Made by a program: the position numbers and the translations under genes. Below, piece after piece: positions 23,827 to 32,749 of a DNA stretch of 36,148 nt. Source of the stretch: an uncultured Lachnospiraceae bacterium (GTDB lineage: Bacteria > Bacillota > Clostridia > Lachnospirales > Lachnospiraceae). Position 1 is the stretch's first letter. Each line of letters starts with the position of its first letter. The notes below the pieces were generated by a model. It did not search any database. It was not told the origin of the DNA and saw only the letters and a program-made list of their open reading frames with translations. The stretch lies in contig UQVK01000028.1 of the NCBI GenBank assembly GCA_900544445.1, positions 1-36,148 on the forward strand, read 5' to 3'.

Positions 23827-24558
23827 ATGGAAAGACATGCAACCTCGGCTGAGCTGAAGGCCAGAGCAAAGGGGCAGCTTCTTGGAAAATATGGAACGAT
23901 CATTCCCGCGATCCTCATTGTGGAGATCATCATGTTCGCGATCACCAGTGTGATCACGCTTCCTCTGGATACGCGGACCATGCCCGGGCTGATTGTCAGC
24001 TTTATCATCGAATGTCTGCTGCAGCTTTTTGCCGGTATTTTTATCGCCGGACAGACCTATCTGTATCTGAATATTTCCTGCGGGGGAAACATCCGGGTCA
24101 GCGATGTGTTCTACGGTTTTACCCATCACCCGGATAAGGCCATCCTGATCCAGCTTTACCAGCTCCTTCTGATGCTGGCGTCCTTCGTTCCGCTGTTTCT
24201 CCTGCTGGCTCTGTGGATGGTGATCGACTCCCTTTACATGCTGATTCCCATCACCATCGCCTTCTGCTTCGGGCTTGTGGCATCCGTCATCATCAGCCTG
24301 ATGTACTCGCAGAGCTACTTTGTGATGCTGGACTTTCCGGATTTTTCTGCGGTTCAGTGCCTGCGCTTCAGCCGTAAAATCATGAAGGGAAGCAAGGCGA
24401 GACGCTTTTATCTCGATGTGAGCTTTATCCCTCTGTATCTGCTGGGCTTTCTCACCTGCTGCATCGGACTGCTGTTTGTGATTCCCTATATGAACACCAC
24501 CTACTCCAATTTTTATCTGGAGCTGATGAGCAAAAGGAATGGCGGGAACGTTCAGTAA
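23827..24558 (+). CDS. DUF975 family integral membrane protein
   Basis: Function unknown; a family common in Firmicutes. The 243-residue protein opens with the family's usual SAELKARAKGQLLGKYG segment, followed by five or six membrane helices. The conserved stretches SQSYFVMLDFPDFSAVQCLRFSRKIMKG and YMNTTYSNFYLEL near the C-terminus are characteristic of DUF975. AAAGGAGA lies upstream of the ATG at 23827; an upstream in-frame start adds ten residues. A terminator follows 45 bases after the stop. Confidence 0.88.
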   Translation: MERHATSAELKARAKGQLLGKYGTIIPAILIVEIIMFAITSVITLPLDTRTMPGLIVSFIIECLLQLFAGIFIAGQTYLYLNISCGGNIRVSDVFYGFTHHPDKAILIQLYQLLLMLASFVPLFLLLALWMVIDSLYMLIPITIAFCFGLVASVIISLMYSQSYFVMLDFPDFSAVQCLRFSRKIMKGSKARRFYLDVSFIPLYLLGFLTCCIGLLFVIPYMNTTYSNFYLELMSKRNGGNVQ

Positions 24559-24602
24559 GGATGATGCGTTGTCAGATATGCGCCTTGTAGGACATGCCTA
24601 AA

Positions 24603-24646
24603 AGGGCCGGTACGCCTGTCAGAAAGCGTATCGGCTCCTTTTTTAC
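24603..24646 (+). terminator. Terminator after the DUF975 gene
   Basis: A GC-rich stem (about GGGCCGGTACGC with GCGTATCGGCTCC, loop CTGTCAGAAA) is followed by a run of six T residues. It lies between two convergent genes and may also stop minus-strand transcription from the antitoxin gene. Confidence 0.8.
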
Positions 24647-24676
24647 ATCTGTTTGTATCAATCACCGCATAACATC

Positions 24677-24991
24677 TCATCTGTCTGCCGCCTTCCTGGC
24701 TTTCAGCCCGGCTCTGGCACTGCGAATCTCATCATTAATTTCTTCCAGACTCATCTCCGGCACATCAGCCGCCTGTCTCCGCATCTCTTCAAAAGCGTCA
24801 ATCGCTTCCTCTCTGGTCACAGCCTTTTCAGGAAGTCTCGTAGAAAAAGGAATGCCTCTTGTTATGATAATCTGCTTCATACACATCCGGAAAACAGTCG
24901 GTATGTCTGTTCCAAGCGCATCACAAATATCTGCTACATCCTGTTTCAAATCCTTATCCACCCTGAATTGTATCAACACCTGTTCAGCCAT
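24677..24991 (-). CDS. RelB/DinJ-family antitoxin, no adjacent toxin
   Basis: Small DNA-binding antitoxin, 104 residues. The N-terminal ribbon-helix-helix is visible as AEQVLIQFRVDKDLKQDVADICDALGTDIPTVFRMCMKQI, the RelB/DinJ pattern, followed by RGIPFSTRLP and an acidic-basic toxin-binding tail. The start at 24989-24991 has AAAGGAGG upstream; the longer frame runs through the promoter. A near-consensus promoter and a palindromic operator candidate precede it. The gene ends about 30 bases from a terminator facing it, so there is no room for a RelE/YafQ toxin downstream, and none lies upstream. Confidence 0.88.
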   Translation of the reverse strand: MAEQVLIQFRVDKDLKQDVADICDALGTDIPTVFRMCMKQIIITRGIPFSTRLPEKAVTREEAIDAFEEMRRQAADVPEMSLEEINDEIRSARAGLKARKAADR

Positions 24992-25020
24992 TCTTTCGCC
25001 TCCTTTTTCATTAACAATTC

Positions 25021-25034
25021 CATACATTAGTATG
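25021..25034. promoter_or_regulatory. Candidate antitoxin operator
   Basis: CATAC-ATTA-GTATG is a perfect 5-bp inverted repeat located between the -10 box and the start of the RelB-like gene, with another GTATG at 25041-25045. RelB-type antitoxins usually repress their own promoter through such short palindromes; the assignment is inferred from position. Confidence 0.5.
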
Positions 25035-25049
25035 CTGTTTGTATGATTT

Positions 25050-25078
25050 ATTATACTTCCAACCGTAAAAGAAGTCAA
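25050..25078 (-). promoter_or_regulatory. Promoter of the antitoxin gene
   Basis: Minus strand TTGACT (25073-25078), a 17-base spacer and a perfect TATAAT (25050-25055). Confidence 0.82.
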
Positions 25079-25105
25079 TCTTACAGGAGAAATAGTCATA
25101 AGCTC

Positions 25106-25150
25106 AAAAGCGGCAATCATGCCGGAGTTTCCGGCACAATTACCGCTTTT
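25106..25150. terminator. Bidirectional terminator after prfB
   Basis: A long interrupted stem (AAAAGCGG...TGCCGG with CCGGCA...CCGCTTTT, loop about 5 bases) starts 3 bases past the prfB stop. It ends in T-runs on both strands. Confidence 0.85.
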
Positions 25151-25153
25151 AAC

Positions 25154-26282
25154 TTACTGTTCTTCTCCTTCCGCCTTCCCCGTGCTGATCCACTTGAGGT
25201 AGGCGTTGATGAAGGGATCCAGGTCACCGTCCATCACCGCGTCCACATTTCCCGTTTCATGGCTGGTTCTGTGATCCTTCACCATGGTGTAGGGCTGGAA
25301 TACGTAGGAACGGATCTGGTTGCCCCAGCCGATTTCCTTCACCTCTCCACGAATGCCGGAAAGCTTCTGCGCGTTTTCCTCCTGCTTGAGCATATACAGC
25401 TTCGCCTTCAGCATCTGCATGGCCTTATCCTTGTTCTGGAACTGGGAGCGCTCATTCTGGCACTGTACCACGATTCCGGTAGGAAGGTGGGTAATACGGA
25501 TGGCGGAGGACGTCTTGTTGATGTGCTGTCCGCCCGCGCCGCTGCTTCGGTAGGTATCGATCCTCAGATCCTCATCGTTGATCTCCACGTCCAGATCCTC
25601 TTCGATGTTCGGCATGACATCCAGAGACACGAAGGAAGTCTGCCGTTTTCCCTGGGCATTGAAGGGAGAAATGCGCACCAGACGGTGCACGCCCTTTTCC
25701 GACTTGAGATAGCCGTAGGCGTTTTCCCCGTTCACCTGAAAGGTGACGGATTTGATGCCCGCCTCATCGCCGTCCAGATAATCCAGGACCTCTACGCTGA
25801 AGCCCTTTTTCTCAGCCCATCTGGTATACATGCGGTAGAGCATGCTGCACCAGTCGCAGCTCTCCGTTCCGCCCGCACCGGCGTTCAGCTTCAGAATCGC
25901 ATCGTTTTTATCATACTCTCCCGTCAGAAGGGTACCGATACGGAGCGTCTCAAGCTCCGCCGCAAAGGAATCCAGCTCGCCGCGGATCTCCTCGACCATG
26001 CTTTCATCCTCTTCCTCATTCCCCATCTCAATCAGGGTTTCAATGTCCTCATACTGGGTTTCCAGACCGTTGATCTGATCCACCGTATCCTTGAGATTTT
26101 TCAGCTCCTTCATCTTCTTATTGGAATAATCAGGGTTATCCCAGAAGCCGGGAGCCTCCATTTCCCGTTCCAGCTCTTCGATCTTCTTCGTCTTTTCAGC
26201 GAGGTTAAAGTGAATCCCTCACTTCCGCTAATGGAGTTTTGTAAGACTGTAATTCCTGCTTCATCTGATCAAGCAAGACCAT
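25154..26282 (-). CDS. prfB: Peptide chain release factor 2, expressed by +1 frameshift
   Basis: RF2 ends translation at UGA and UAA. Reading starts at the ATG 26280-26282 (ribosome site AAGGTGG), runs 25 codons to CTT (26208-26210), meets TAA (26205-26207), and must shift +1 to continue from AAC (26204-26206) to the stop at 25154. The joined product is 375 residues. The SPF anticodon-like tripeptide falls at 205-207 and GGQ at 250-252, the same numbers as in E. coli RF2. AGGG lies upstream of the shift codon in the position of the stimulatory Shine-Dalgarno-like element. The unusual point is UAA where almost all such sites have UGA. The gene follows secA by 46 bases and ends at a strong terminator. 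Confidence 0.95.
26204..26219 (-). other. Programmed +1 frameshift site of prfB (CTT TAA C)
   Basis: On the minus strand the bases read AGG GAT TCA CTT TAA C. The slippery CTT codon and the AGG three codons before it match the known RF2 site, but the stop is TAA rather than TGA. Both frames on either side encode recognisable RF2, so the shift is needed. Confidence 0.88.
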
Positions 26283-26328
26283 TGCGAATCACCACCTTTT
26301 CTTTTTTCAAACCTGTTATGCCGTCCTG

Positions 26329-28896
26329 TTATTTATTCCTGCCGCAGCAGTTTTTATACTTCTTACCGCTTCCGCAGGGGCAGGGATCATTGGGATAAAT
26401 CTTGGCCGCAGCCTTCTTCACCGGCGTTTTTGCCTTGGAATCATCCTTGTTGGTGCCCGTCACCTTGGCCACCTGCTCCCTTTCCACCTTCTGCTCCACT
26501 CTCACGTGGAAGAGCAGGCGGATGGTATCCTCACGGATGCCTTCGGTCATGGCGTCAAACATTTCGTAGCCGCTCATCTTGTATTCCACCAGCGGATCTC
26601 TCTGGCCGTACGCCTGCAGGCCGATGCCCTGACGCAGCTGTTCCATATCGTCGATATGGGACATCCACTTGTTGTCGATCACTTTCAGAAGTACCACGCG
26701 TTCCAGCTCACGGATCATTTCCGCCTGCGGGAATTCCGCTTCTTTATTCTCATACAGCTTGACGGCTTCTTCCTTCAGCTGCTGCTTCAGGCTGTTTTTC
26801 TTGGGCTTTGACACCCTCTCCTTCGTGACAGGCGCAAGGGGAATGATAGGAAGCAGAAGGGAATTCAGCTCGGTGAAATTCCACTCGTCCACATCCGCGT
26901 CCTCTCCGATCACCATGTCAACGGTATTATCCACGATATCGGTGATCATCTTGTAGATCACATCGCGCATGCTTTCGCCATCCAGCACGCGGCGTCTTTC
27001 CGCATAGATGATCTCGCGCTGCTCGTTCATCACCTGGTCGTACTCCAGCAGGTTCTTACGGATGCCGAAGTTGTTGCCCTCGATCTTCTTCTGGGCAGAT
27101 TCAATGGCACCTGTGAGCATCTTGTGCTCAATTTCCTGGTTCTCCGGCACGCCCATCGCGTTGAACATGTTGATCAGGCGCTCGGAACCGAACAGACGCA
27201 TCAGGTCGTCTTCCAGCGAAATGTAGAATTTGGATTCGCCCGGATCTCCCTGACGGCCGCTTCGTCCGCGCAGCTGGTTATCGATACGTCTGGATTCATG
27301 GCGCTCCGTTCCGATGATCTTCAGGCCTCCCACGGCTCTCGCCTCGTCATCCAGCTTGATATCCGTACCACGGCCCGCCATGTTGGTGGCGATGGTGACC
27401 GCGCCGTGCACGCCGGCATCCGCCACGATCTCCGCTTCCAGCTCATGGAACTTGGCGTTCAGCACCTTATGCGGAATGCCCTTCTTTCTCAGAAGGCCGG
27501 ACAGCTCTTCGGAAGCCTCGATGGTAATGGTGCCCACCAGTACGGGCTGTCCCTTCGCATGAGCCTCTTCCACCGCTTCCACGATGGCGTGAAGCTTTTC
27601 CTTTCTCGTTTTGTATACGGCGTCCTGATGGTCGATTCTCTGCACCGGCTTGTTGGTGGGGATCTCCACCACGTCCATGCCGTAGATATCCCGGAATTCC
27701 TTTTCCTCGGTCAGCGCCGTACCGGTCATGCCCGCTTTTTTCTCAAATTTATTGAAGAAGTTCTGGAAGGTGATGGTGGCAAGGGTTTTGCTCTCTCTCT
27801 TAACCTTCACGTGCTCCTTCGCCTCAATGGCCTGATGCAGGCCGTCCGAATAACGCCGTCCCGGCATGATACGGCCAGTGAACTCATCCACGATCAGCAC
27901 CTGATCGTCCTTCACCACATAATCCTTGTCGCGGAACATCAGGTTGTTGGCGCGCAGCGCCAGAATGATGTTGTGCTGGATCTCCAGGTTCTGCGGATCG
28001 GCCAGGTTCTCAATCTGGAAGAACTTCTCCACCTTGGCCACACCGCGCTCGGTCAGGTTGACCACCTTATCCTTTTCATTGACGATGAAGTCCCCGGTCT
28101 CCTCCTGCTCCACGCCCATGATGGCGTCCAGCTTGGAAAGGTCCTCCATGTCCTTGCCCCGCTCCATCTGCTTGGCCAGGATGTCGCAGGCCTCATACAG
28201 TCTGGTGGACTTGCCGCTCTGTCCGGAAATGATCAGAGGGGTTCTTGCTTCGTCGATCAGCACCGAGTCCACCTCATCGATGATGGCATAGTGCAGATCC
28301 CGCAGCACCAGCTGCTCCTTATAGATGACCATGTTGTCTCTCAGGTAATCGAAGCCCAGCTCGTTATTGGTCACATAGGTGATGTCCTTGGCGTATTCCG
28401 CGCGCCGCTCCTCCGGCTTCATGCCGTTTAAGACGCAGCCCACTTCCAGACCGAGGAACTCATGCACAGCTCCCATCCAGGCCGCGTCACGGCTGGCCAG
28501 ATAGTCGTTGACCGTGACCACGTGCACGCCCTTGCCTTCCAGCGCGTTCAGATAGGCGGGAAGGGTGGAAACCAGCGTCTTTCCTTCACCGGTCTTCATC
28601 TCCGCGATACGTCCCTGATGAAGAATGATTCCGCCGATCAGCTGCACCCGGAAAGGTTCCATGTTCAGGACGCGGCGGGCGGCCTCGCGCACCGTGGCAT
28701 AAGCCTCCGGAAGAAGATCGTCCAGGGTCTCCCCATCGGCGAGCCTCTTCTTGAATTCCCTGGTCTTATCCTTCAGTGCCTCGTCGGAAAGCGCCATCAT
28801 TTCCGGCCTCAGGGATTCTATTTTTTCCACAAGGGGCTCGATCCGCTTCAGCTCTCTCTGGCTGTGCGTACCGAAAACTTTTTGAATGATATTCAT
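26329..28896 (-). CDS. secA: Preprotein translocase ATPase SecA
   Basis: Motor ATPase that pushes secretory proteins through SecYEG. The 855-residue protein has Walker [10 protein letters not shown] (99-107), the DEVD box (207-210) followed by [23 protein letters not shown], the second motor domain with [12 protein letters not shown] and [18 protein letters not shown], and the C-terminal zinc motif [13 protein letters not shown]. The start [17 protein letters not shown] fits the family; GGAG lies 11 bases upstream. The frame stays open for 39 codons further upstream to a TTG, which I consider not used. secA-prfB is a common Firmicutes gene order, and the short gap suggests one transcript. Confidence 0.97.
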   Translation of the reverse strand: MNIIQKVFGTHSQRELKRIEPLVEKIESLRPEMMALSDEALKDKTREFKKRLADGETLDDLLPEAYATVREAARRVLNMEPFRVQLIGGIILHQGRIAEMKTGEGKTLVSTLPAYLNALEGKGVHVVTVNDYLASRDAAWMGAVHEFLGLEVGCVLNGMKPEERRAEYAKDITYVTNNELGFDYLRDNMVIYKEQLVLRDLHYAIIDEVDSVLIDEARTPLIISGQSGKSTRLYEACDILAKQMERGKDMEDLSKLDAIMGVEQEETGDFIVNEKDKVVNLTERGVAKVEKFFQIENLADPQNLEIQHNIILALRANNLMFRDKDYVVKDDQVLIVDEFTGRIMPGRRYSDGLHQAIEAKEHVKVKRESKTLATITFQNFFNKFEKKAGMTGTALTEEKEFRDIYGMDVVEIPTNKPVQRIDHQDAVYKTRKEKLHAIVEAVEEAHAKGQPVLVGTITIEASEELSGLLRKKGIPHKVLNAKFHELEAEIVADAGVHGAVTIATNMAGRGTDIKLDDEARAVGGLKIIGTERHESRRIDNQLRGRSGRQGDPGESKFYISLEDDLMRLFGSERLINMFNAMGVPENQEIEHKMLTGAIESAQKKIEGNNFGIRKNLLEYDQVMNEQREIIYAERRRVLDGESMRDVIYKMITDIVDNTVDMVIGEDADVDEWNFTELNSLLLPIIPLAPVTKERVSKPKKNSLKQQLKEEAVKLYENKEAEFPQAEMIRELERVVLLKVIDNKWMSHIDDMEQLRQGIGLQAYGQRDPLVEYKMSGYEMFDAMTEGIREDTIRLLFHVRVEQKVEREQVAKVTGTNKDDSKAKTPVKKAAAKIYPNDPCPCGSGKKYKNCCGRNK

Positions 28897-29037
28897 CTTA
28901 ATACCTGCTCCATTCTTTTTGTCCGTGTGGCATCGGTCCGGGCGTTTTTTCTCATCAGTTATTATCTCCCGAAGCTCTGTCTGATACAGCCGCAGAGTTT
29001 CTGTGAGAAACAAGTATATCTGCCCGCACTTCTTTTT

Positions 29038-29066
29038 ATTTTATCAGAAAAGAAGTGGTTATTCAA
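29038..29066 (-). promoter_or_regulatory. secA promoter
   Basis: Minus strand TTGAAT (29061-29066), a 17-base spacer and TAAAAT (29038-29043). It would give a leader of about 135 bases in which I see no clear attenuator. Confidence 0.62.
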
Positions 29067-29254
29067 CTTTTATCTGCCGGTTTTTCTTCCCCTCTGCCGC
29101 TTTTCCTCCATAAAAATCCGCTTTTGTTCCCGTAAAAAGCTGTCCTTTCCAAATTTTTTTCATCTCTTTGCCTTTCGCCTTGCCTGTTTTGCACAATTTC
29201 AGAAAAGCTTTTTTACTATATTGCACAAAAATCATCTGATACATGCCGCACGGA

Positions 29255-29283
29255 TTGACAATTCCCGTCAAAAATGATAGGCT
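29255..29283 (+). promoter_or_regulatory. Promoter of the PTS-licT unit
   Basis: Consensus -35 TTGACA (29255-29260), a 17-base spacer and a weak -10 TAGGCT (29278-29283). The RNA antiterminator begins soon after. Two direct TTGCACAA copies lie upstream at 29189 and 29221; their meaning is unknown. The rest of the 556-base gap between secA and the PTS gene is AT-rich and shows no convincing gene. Confidence 0.6.
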
Positions 29284-29294
29284 GAAGCCATGAT

Positions 29295-29327
29295 ATAGTA
29301 TGTAACTGTGCGGCAGGCATTAACTAT
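29295..29327 (+). promoter_or_regulatory. Ribonucleic antiterminator (RAT) for a LicT/BglG-type protein
   Basis: ATAGT...ACTAT forms the outer stem and CTG-TGCGG-CAG the inner one, with the conserved TGTAACTG and CAGGCAT internal loops of BglG/LicT RAT sites. Its 3' half (from 29317) is also the 5' arm of the following terminator, so the two structures exclude each other. Confidence 0.85.
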
Positions 29328-29370
29328 GCATGAATCATTGGGATGTTTATGCATGTTAGTGCTTTTTTTA
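29317..29370 (+). terminator. Leader terminator of the PTS gene, overlapping the RAT
   Basis: GCATTAACTATGCAT (29317-29331) pairs with ATGCATGTTAGTGC (29349-29362) with one bulged T and one G-T pair; TTTTTTTA follows. The LicT-type protein encoded downstream should bind the RAT and prevent this hairpin. Confidence 0.87.
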
Positions 29371-29452
29371 TACGATCGGCATGCATCGGACATCCTGTAA
29401 AGAAACACTCAGCAACAGCGTAAGCTTCTTTCAAAGAAATGGAGGAACTGTC

Positions 29453-31687
29453 ATGAAAGACAAAATTTTTGGTGTGCTGCAGCGTGTGGGAAGATCCTTT
29501 ATGCTGCCGATTGCAATTCTGCCTGTCGCCGGTCTTCTGCTCGGTGTTGGCGGCTCTTTTACCAATGAGACCATGCTCGAAACCTATGGGCTTCTGAACC
29601 TGATGGGGCCGGGCACCTTTCTGAACGCGATCCTGCAGGTGTTAAGCGCCGCGGGCGACATCGTATTCACCAACCTTCCCATCATTTTCGCCATGGGCGT
29701 AGCCATCGGCATGGCGAAGAAGGAAAAGGAAGTTGCCGCTCTTTCCGCCGCCATCGCCTTTTTCATCATGCATGCTTCCATCGGCGCCATGATCAACAAT
29801 AATGGCGGCGCGGAGGCCATGCTGGACGGCGCCACCACTTCCGTGCTTGGCATCACCTCCCTGCAGATGGGCGTGTTCGGCGGCATCGTTGTCGGCCTTG
29901 GCGTGGCCGCGCTTCATAACCGTTTCTATAAAATCGAGCTGCCTCAGGTGCTCTCCTTCTTCGGCGGAACCCGCTTCGTTCCGATCATCAGCGGAATCGT
30001 ATTCACCGCCGTCGGCATTCTGATGTATTACATCTGGCCCGTCATCCAGTCCGGCATCTACGCTGTCGGCGGTGTGGTGATGGAATCCGGCTACGCCGGA
30101 ACCTGGCTTTACGGTCTGATGGAGCGGGCTCTGATTCCCTTCGGACTGCATCATGTGTTCTATCTGCCCTTCTGGCAGACCGCTCTCGGCGGAAGCATGG
30201 AAGTGGGAGGCCGCATCGTAGAGGGCGCGCAGAACATCTTTTTCGCCCAGCTCGCCGATCCTTCCGTCACCCATTATTCCGTATCCGCCACCCGCTTCAT
30301 GACCGGAAAGTTCCCCCTGATGATTTTCGGGCTTCCCGGCGCCGCTCTCGCCATGTACCATACGGCGAAGCCGGAAAAGAGAAAAGCGGCGGCAGGACTC
30401 CTGCTCTCTGCGGCCCTGACCTCCATGCTGACCGGAATTACGGAGCCTCTGGAATTCACTTTTCTCTTCGTTGCCCCCGTCCTCTATGTCATTCACTGTG
30501 TGCTGGCCGGCCTTTCCTATATGCTGATGCACATTCTCGGCGTCGGTGTGGGGCTGACCTTCTCCGGCGGACTGATCGACCTGTTCCTTTTCGGGGTGCT
30601 GCAGGGAAACGCCAAAACCGGCTGGCTCTGGATCGTGGTTGTTGGAATCGGCTATTTTGTGGTCTATTATCTGCTTTTCTCCTTCCTGATCCGGAAGCTG
30701 GATCTGAAAACCCCCGGCCGGGATGACAGCCAGGAGGTAAAACTCTACCGCAGAAGCGATGTGGAAGCCAGGAAGCACCAGGGCGACGGTGCAGCCGAGG
30801 CTGTCCTTTCTGAAGAAGACGCGCTGTCCGCCGCGATCTGCCGTGGGCTCGGCGGCAAAGCCAATATTTCCGATGTGGACTGCTGCGCGACGAGACTTCG
30901 CTGCACCGTCCATCAGTCCGACCTTGTGGATGACGCGCTGCTGAAAAGTACGGGCGCATCAGGCGTCGTTCACAAGGGAAACGGCGTTCAGGTCATCTAC
31001 GGCCCCAGGGTAACCGTGATCAAATCCAACCTGGAGGATTATCTGGAACACGCTCCCATGGAAGAGCCTGATGCCGCTCCGTCAGCCCGTCCCGTCCCCC
31101 CTTCCGTAGAAACCCGCCAGCCGGAACAGATGCAGAGCGGGGCTGATTCCTGTAAAACCGCTGATGACACACAGACTTCCGAAGCTCCTGAACAGGTGAT
31201 CCGGACGGACATCATTTACAGCCCGGTGACGGGAACGGCGGCCGATCTTTCCGAAACGCCCGACGAGGCATTTGCAGGGCGCATGATGGGAGACGGCGCC
31301 ATGGTGATTCCTTCGGAAAGCGAAGTGACCGCTCCGGCGGATGCCGAAATCTGCTTCGTTTTTGACACCTGTCATGCCATCGGCCTTCGCACCGCAGGAG
31401 GAACCGCAATGCTTCTCCACATGGGAATCGATACCGTCAATCTGAACGGCCAGGGCTTTACGGTTCTGGTAAAGGACGGCGACCAGGTGAAAAAGGGCGA
31501 TCCGCTGATGCGTCTCGATCTGGATTACCTGAAGGCGCATGCTCCGTCCCTTGCCTCGCCAGTCCTGTGTACGGAGCTGGAACCCTCTCAGCGGATCCGG
31601 CTTCTGGCAGAAGGCGAAGTACATGCAGGAGATCCGCTGTTTGCAGTGGAAACACTGAGAACCGGCCAGCCTTCTCAGACCGTCTGA
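29453..31687 (+). CDS. PTS glucose-family transporter, IICBA
   Basis: Imports and phosphorylates a hexose in one step. In the 744-residue chain IIC (about 1-425, some ten helices) has the conserved GITEPLEFTF (328-337) and FGLHHVFYLPFW. IIB (about 455-530) has DVDCCATRLR with phosphorylated Cys478. After a Pro/Glu-rich linker, IIA (about 585-740) has DTCHAIGLRT (His641) and LLHMGIDTVNLNGQGF with phosphorylated His656. GGAGG lies seven bases before the ATG at 29453; the frame is open for 24 codons upstream without support. The sequence resembles the glucose/MalX side of the family, but glucose, N-acetylglucosamine and alpha-glucosides cannot be separated by eye. It is controlled by the RAT/terminator in its leader. 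Confidence 0.92.
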   Translation: MKDKIFGVLQRVGRSFMLPIAILPVAGLLLGVGGSFTNETMLETYGLLNLMGPGTFLNAILQVLSAAGDIVFTNLPIIFAMGVAIGMAKKEKEVAALSAAIAFFIMHASIGAMINNNGGAEAMLDGATTSVLGITSLQMGVFGGIVVGLGVAALHNRFYKIELPQVLSFFGGTRFVPIISGIVFTAVGILMYYIWPVIQSGIYAVGGVVMESGYAGTWLYGLMERALIPFGLHHVFYLPFWQTALGGSMEVGGRIVEGAQNIFFAQLADPSVTHYSVSATRFMTGKFPLMIFGLPGAALAMYHTAKPEKRKAAAGLLLSAALTSMLTGITEPLEFTFLFVAPVLYVIHCVLAGLSYMLMHILGVGVGLTFSGGLIDLFLFGVLQGNAKTGWLWIVVVGIGYFVVYYLLFSFLIRKLDLKTPGRDDSQEVKLYRRSDVEARKHQGDGAAEAVLSEEDALSAAICRGLGGKANISDVDCCATRLRCTVHQSDLVDDALLKSTGASGVVHKGNGVQVIYGPRVTVIKSNLEDYLEHAPMEEPDAAPSARPVPPSVETRQPEQMQSGADSCKTADDTQTSEAPEQVIRTDIIYSPVTGTAADLSETPDEAFAGRMMGDGAMVIPSESEVTAPADAEICFVFDTCHAIGLRTAGGTAMLLHMGIDTVNLNGQGFTVLVKDGDQVKKGDPLMRLDLDYLKAHAPSLASPVLCTELEPSQRIRLLAEGEVHAGDPLFAVETLRTGQPSQTV

Positions 31688-31712
31688 CCACCGGCTGACC
31701 GTGCCAATCTTC

Positions 31713-31740
31713 GGAGCGGGGTTTCCCCGCTCCGTTCTGT
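31713..31740 (+). terminator. Hairpin between the PTS and antiterminator genes
   Basis: A perfect 9-bp stem GGAGCGGGG/CCCCGCTCC (31713-31721 with 31725-31733, loop TTT) is followed only by GTTCTGTGCTTT. It is probably a leaky terminator or stabiliser, allowing some read-through into the antiterminator gene. Confidence 0.6.
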
Positions 31741-31782
31741 GCTTTAAAATCCATGCCGCCGCGCGGCAGAATGGGGGAAGAT

Positions 31783-32619
31783 ATGTTTCGCGTAAAAAAA
31801 GTTCTGAATCACAATACCCTGATCGGGATCGACATGAAGGACAGCCAGGAATACCTCCTAATCGGAAAGGGGATCGGCTTCGGCCGAAAGGTCTCCGAAC
31901 GCCTGGATGCGCCGGAGGGCTGCACGGTCTATTCCCTTCAGGAAAAAACCGAACGGGGCAGCGCAATGGACCTGATCCGGGAAATCGATCCCGTCTTCCT
32001 GGAAATTGCCGAACAGGTACTGAAGGAGGGCGAACGGATCTTCGGCAAAATCGACTGGAACATCCTCTTCCCCATGGCCGACCACATCGCCTTTGCCATT
32101 AAACGGCTCAAAAACGGCGAGCAGATCAGCAATCCGCTGACCGGGGACATCATCGCTCTGTTTCATATGGAATACAAGGCTGCGGAATGTCTACGCCCCA
32201 TCCTCCGGGAACGCCTGCAGGTGGACATAGACGAGCATGAGATCGGCTATGTGGCGCTCCATATTCACTCCGCCATCGAGGATGAAAATGTGGCCCTTTC
32301 CATGCAGATCGCAGGGTCCGTGCGGGAATGTATCCGGATGGTGGAGGAGGAAACCGGGCAGACCATCGACATCATGTCCCTGGCCTATAACCGCCTGATG
32401 AACCATGTCCGTTATATGACCGCCCGGGCCATGACCGGAGAAAAGCTGAAGCTGAACATGAACGACTATATGGCCGTCAAATTTCCCGATTCCTTTCGTC
32501 TGGCGTCCGAAATCTGCGCACATCTGTCGAAGCATCTGCGCCATCCTCTGGAGGAAGCGGAAATCGGCTATCTCGCCATGCATATAGAACGGACCATCGG
32601 AGATGGGCCTGTTGAATGA
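31783..32619 (+). CDS. licT: LicT/BglG-family transcription antiterminator
   Basis: RNA-binding regulator of the PTS gene. In the 278-residue protein the CAT RNA-binding domain (1-56) starts MFRVKKVLNHNTLIGID. PRD1 (about 70-168) has His101 (MADHIAF) and His160 (EIGYVALHIHSA). PRD2 (about 172-275) has His208 (NHVRYMTARA) and His267 (EIGYLAMHIERT). These match the four phosphorylated histidines of LicT. PTS-driven phosphorylation of these sites would set its activity according to sugar supply. I chose MFRVKK as the start because it fits the family; a GGGGGA site lies just before it. Whether it should be called LicT or GlcT depends on the PTS substrate. Confidence 0.9.
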   Translation: MFRVKKVLNHNTLIGIDMKDSQEYLLIGKGIGFGRKVSERLDAPEGCTVYSLQEKTERGSAMDLIREIDPVFLEIAEQVLKEGERIFGKIDWNILFPMADHIAFAIKRLKNGEQISNPLTGDIIALFHMEYKAAECLRPILRERLQVDIDEHEIGYVALHIHSAIEDENVALSMQIAGSVRECIRMVEEETGQTIDIMSLAYNRLMNHVRYMTARAMTGEKLKLNMNDYMAVKFPDSFRLASEICAHLSKHLRHPLEEAEIGYLAMHIERTIGDGPVE

Positions 32620-32646
32620 GCAATCATTCGCCAACGGTGATTTTTC

Positions 32647-32710
32647 AAAGCTGCGAAGCAGCGGAGAGCGCACAGTGCGGTTTTGCAAGTGGCACGAAAT
32701 GAACTGTAAC
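32647..32710 (+). repeat. Dispersed intergenic repeat, copy B
   Basis: Copy B of the element at 23178-23229 (there on the minus strand), starting AAAGCTGCGAAGCAGCGG and ending TGAACTGTAAC. It has about 12 extra bases (around GAGCGCACAGT). It lies between the antiterminator gene and the ptb promoter. Confidence 0.6.
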
Positions 32711-32749
32711 GAGCTGCGCCCCCGCGCACATGGAAAGCCGCCGTACGCC

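Noticed and set aside
25061..25068. AACCGTAA at the antitoxin promoter as an extra member of the 53-bp array
   Set aside because: A single 8-mer without inverted partner or periodicity is expected by chance.
25154..26282. prfB as a frameshifted pseudogene
   Set aside because: The break falls exactly at the CTT-stop-C shift site with the AGG element upstream, and the joined product aligns with RF2 numbering.
28897..29013. 39-residue N-terminal extension of SecA from a TTG
   Set aside because: Family start and ribosome site favour the ATG at 28896; the extension has no recognisable homology.
29059..29271. Small lysine-rich minus-strand open frame between secA and the PTS gene
   Set aside because: It lacks a good ribosome site, is low in complexity and ends at the secA promoter; likely chance in AT-rich DNA.
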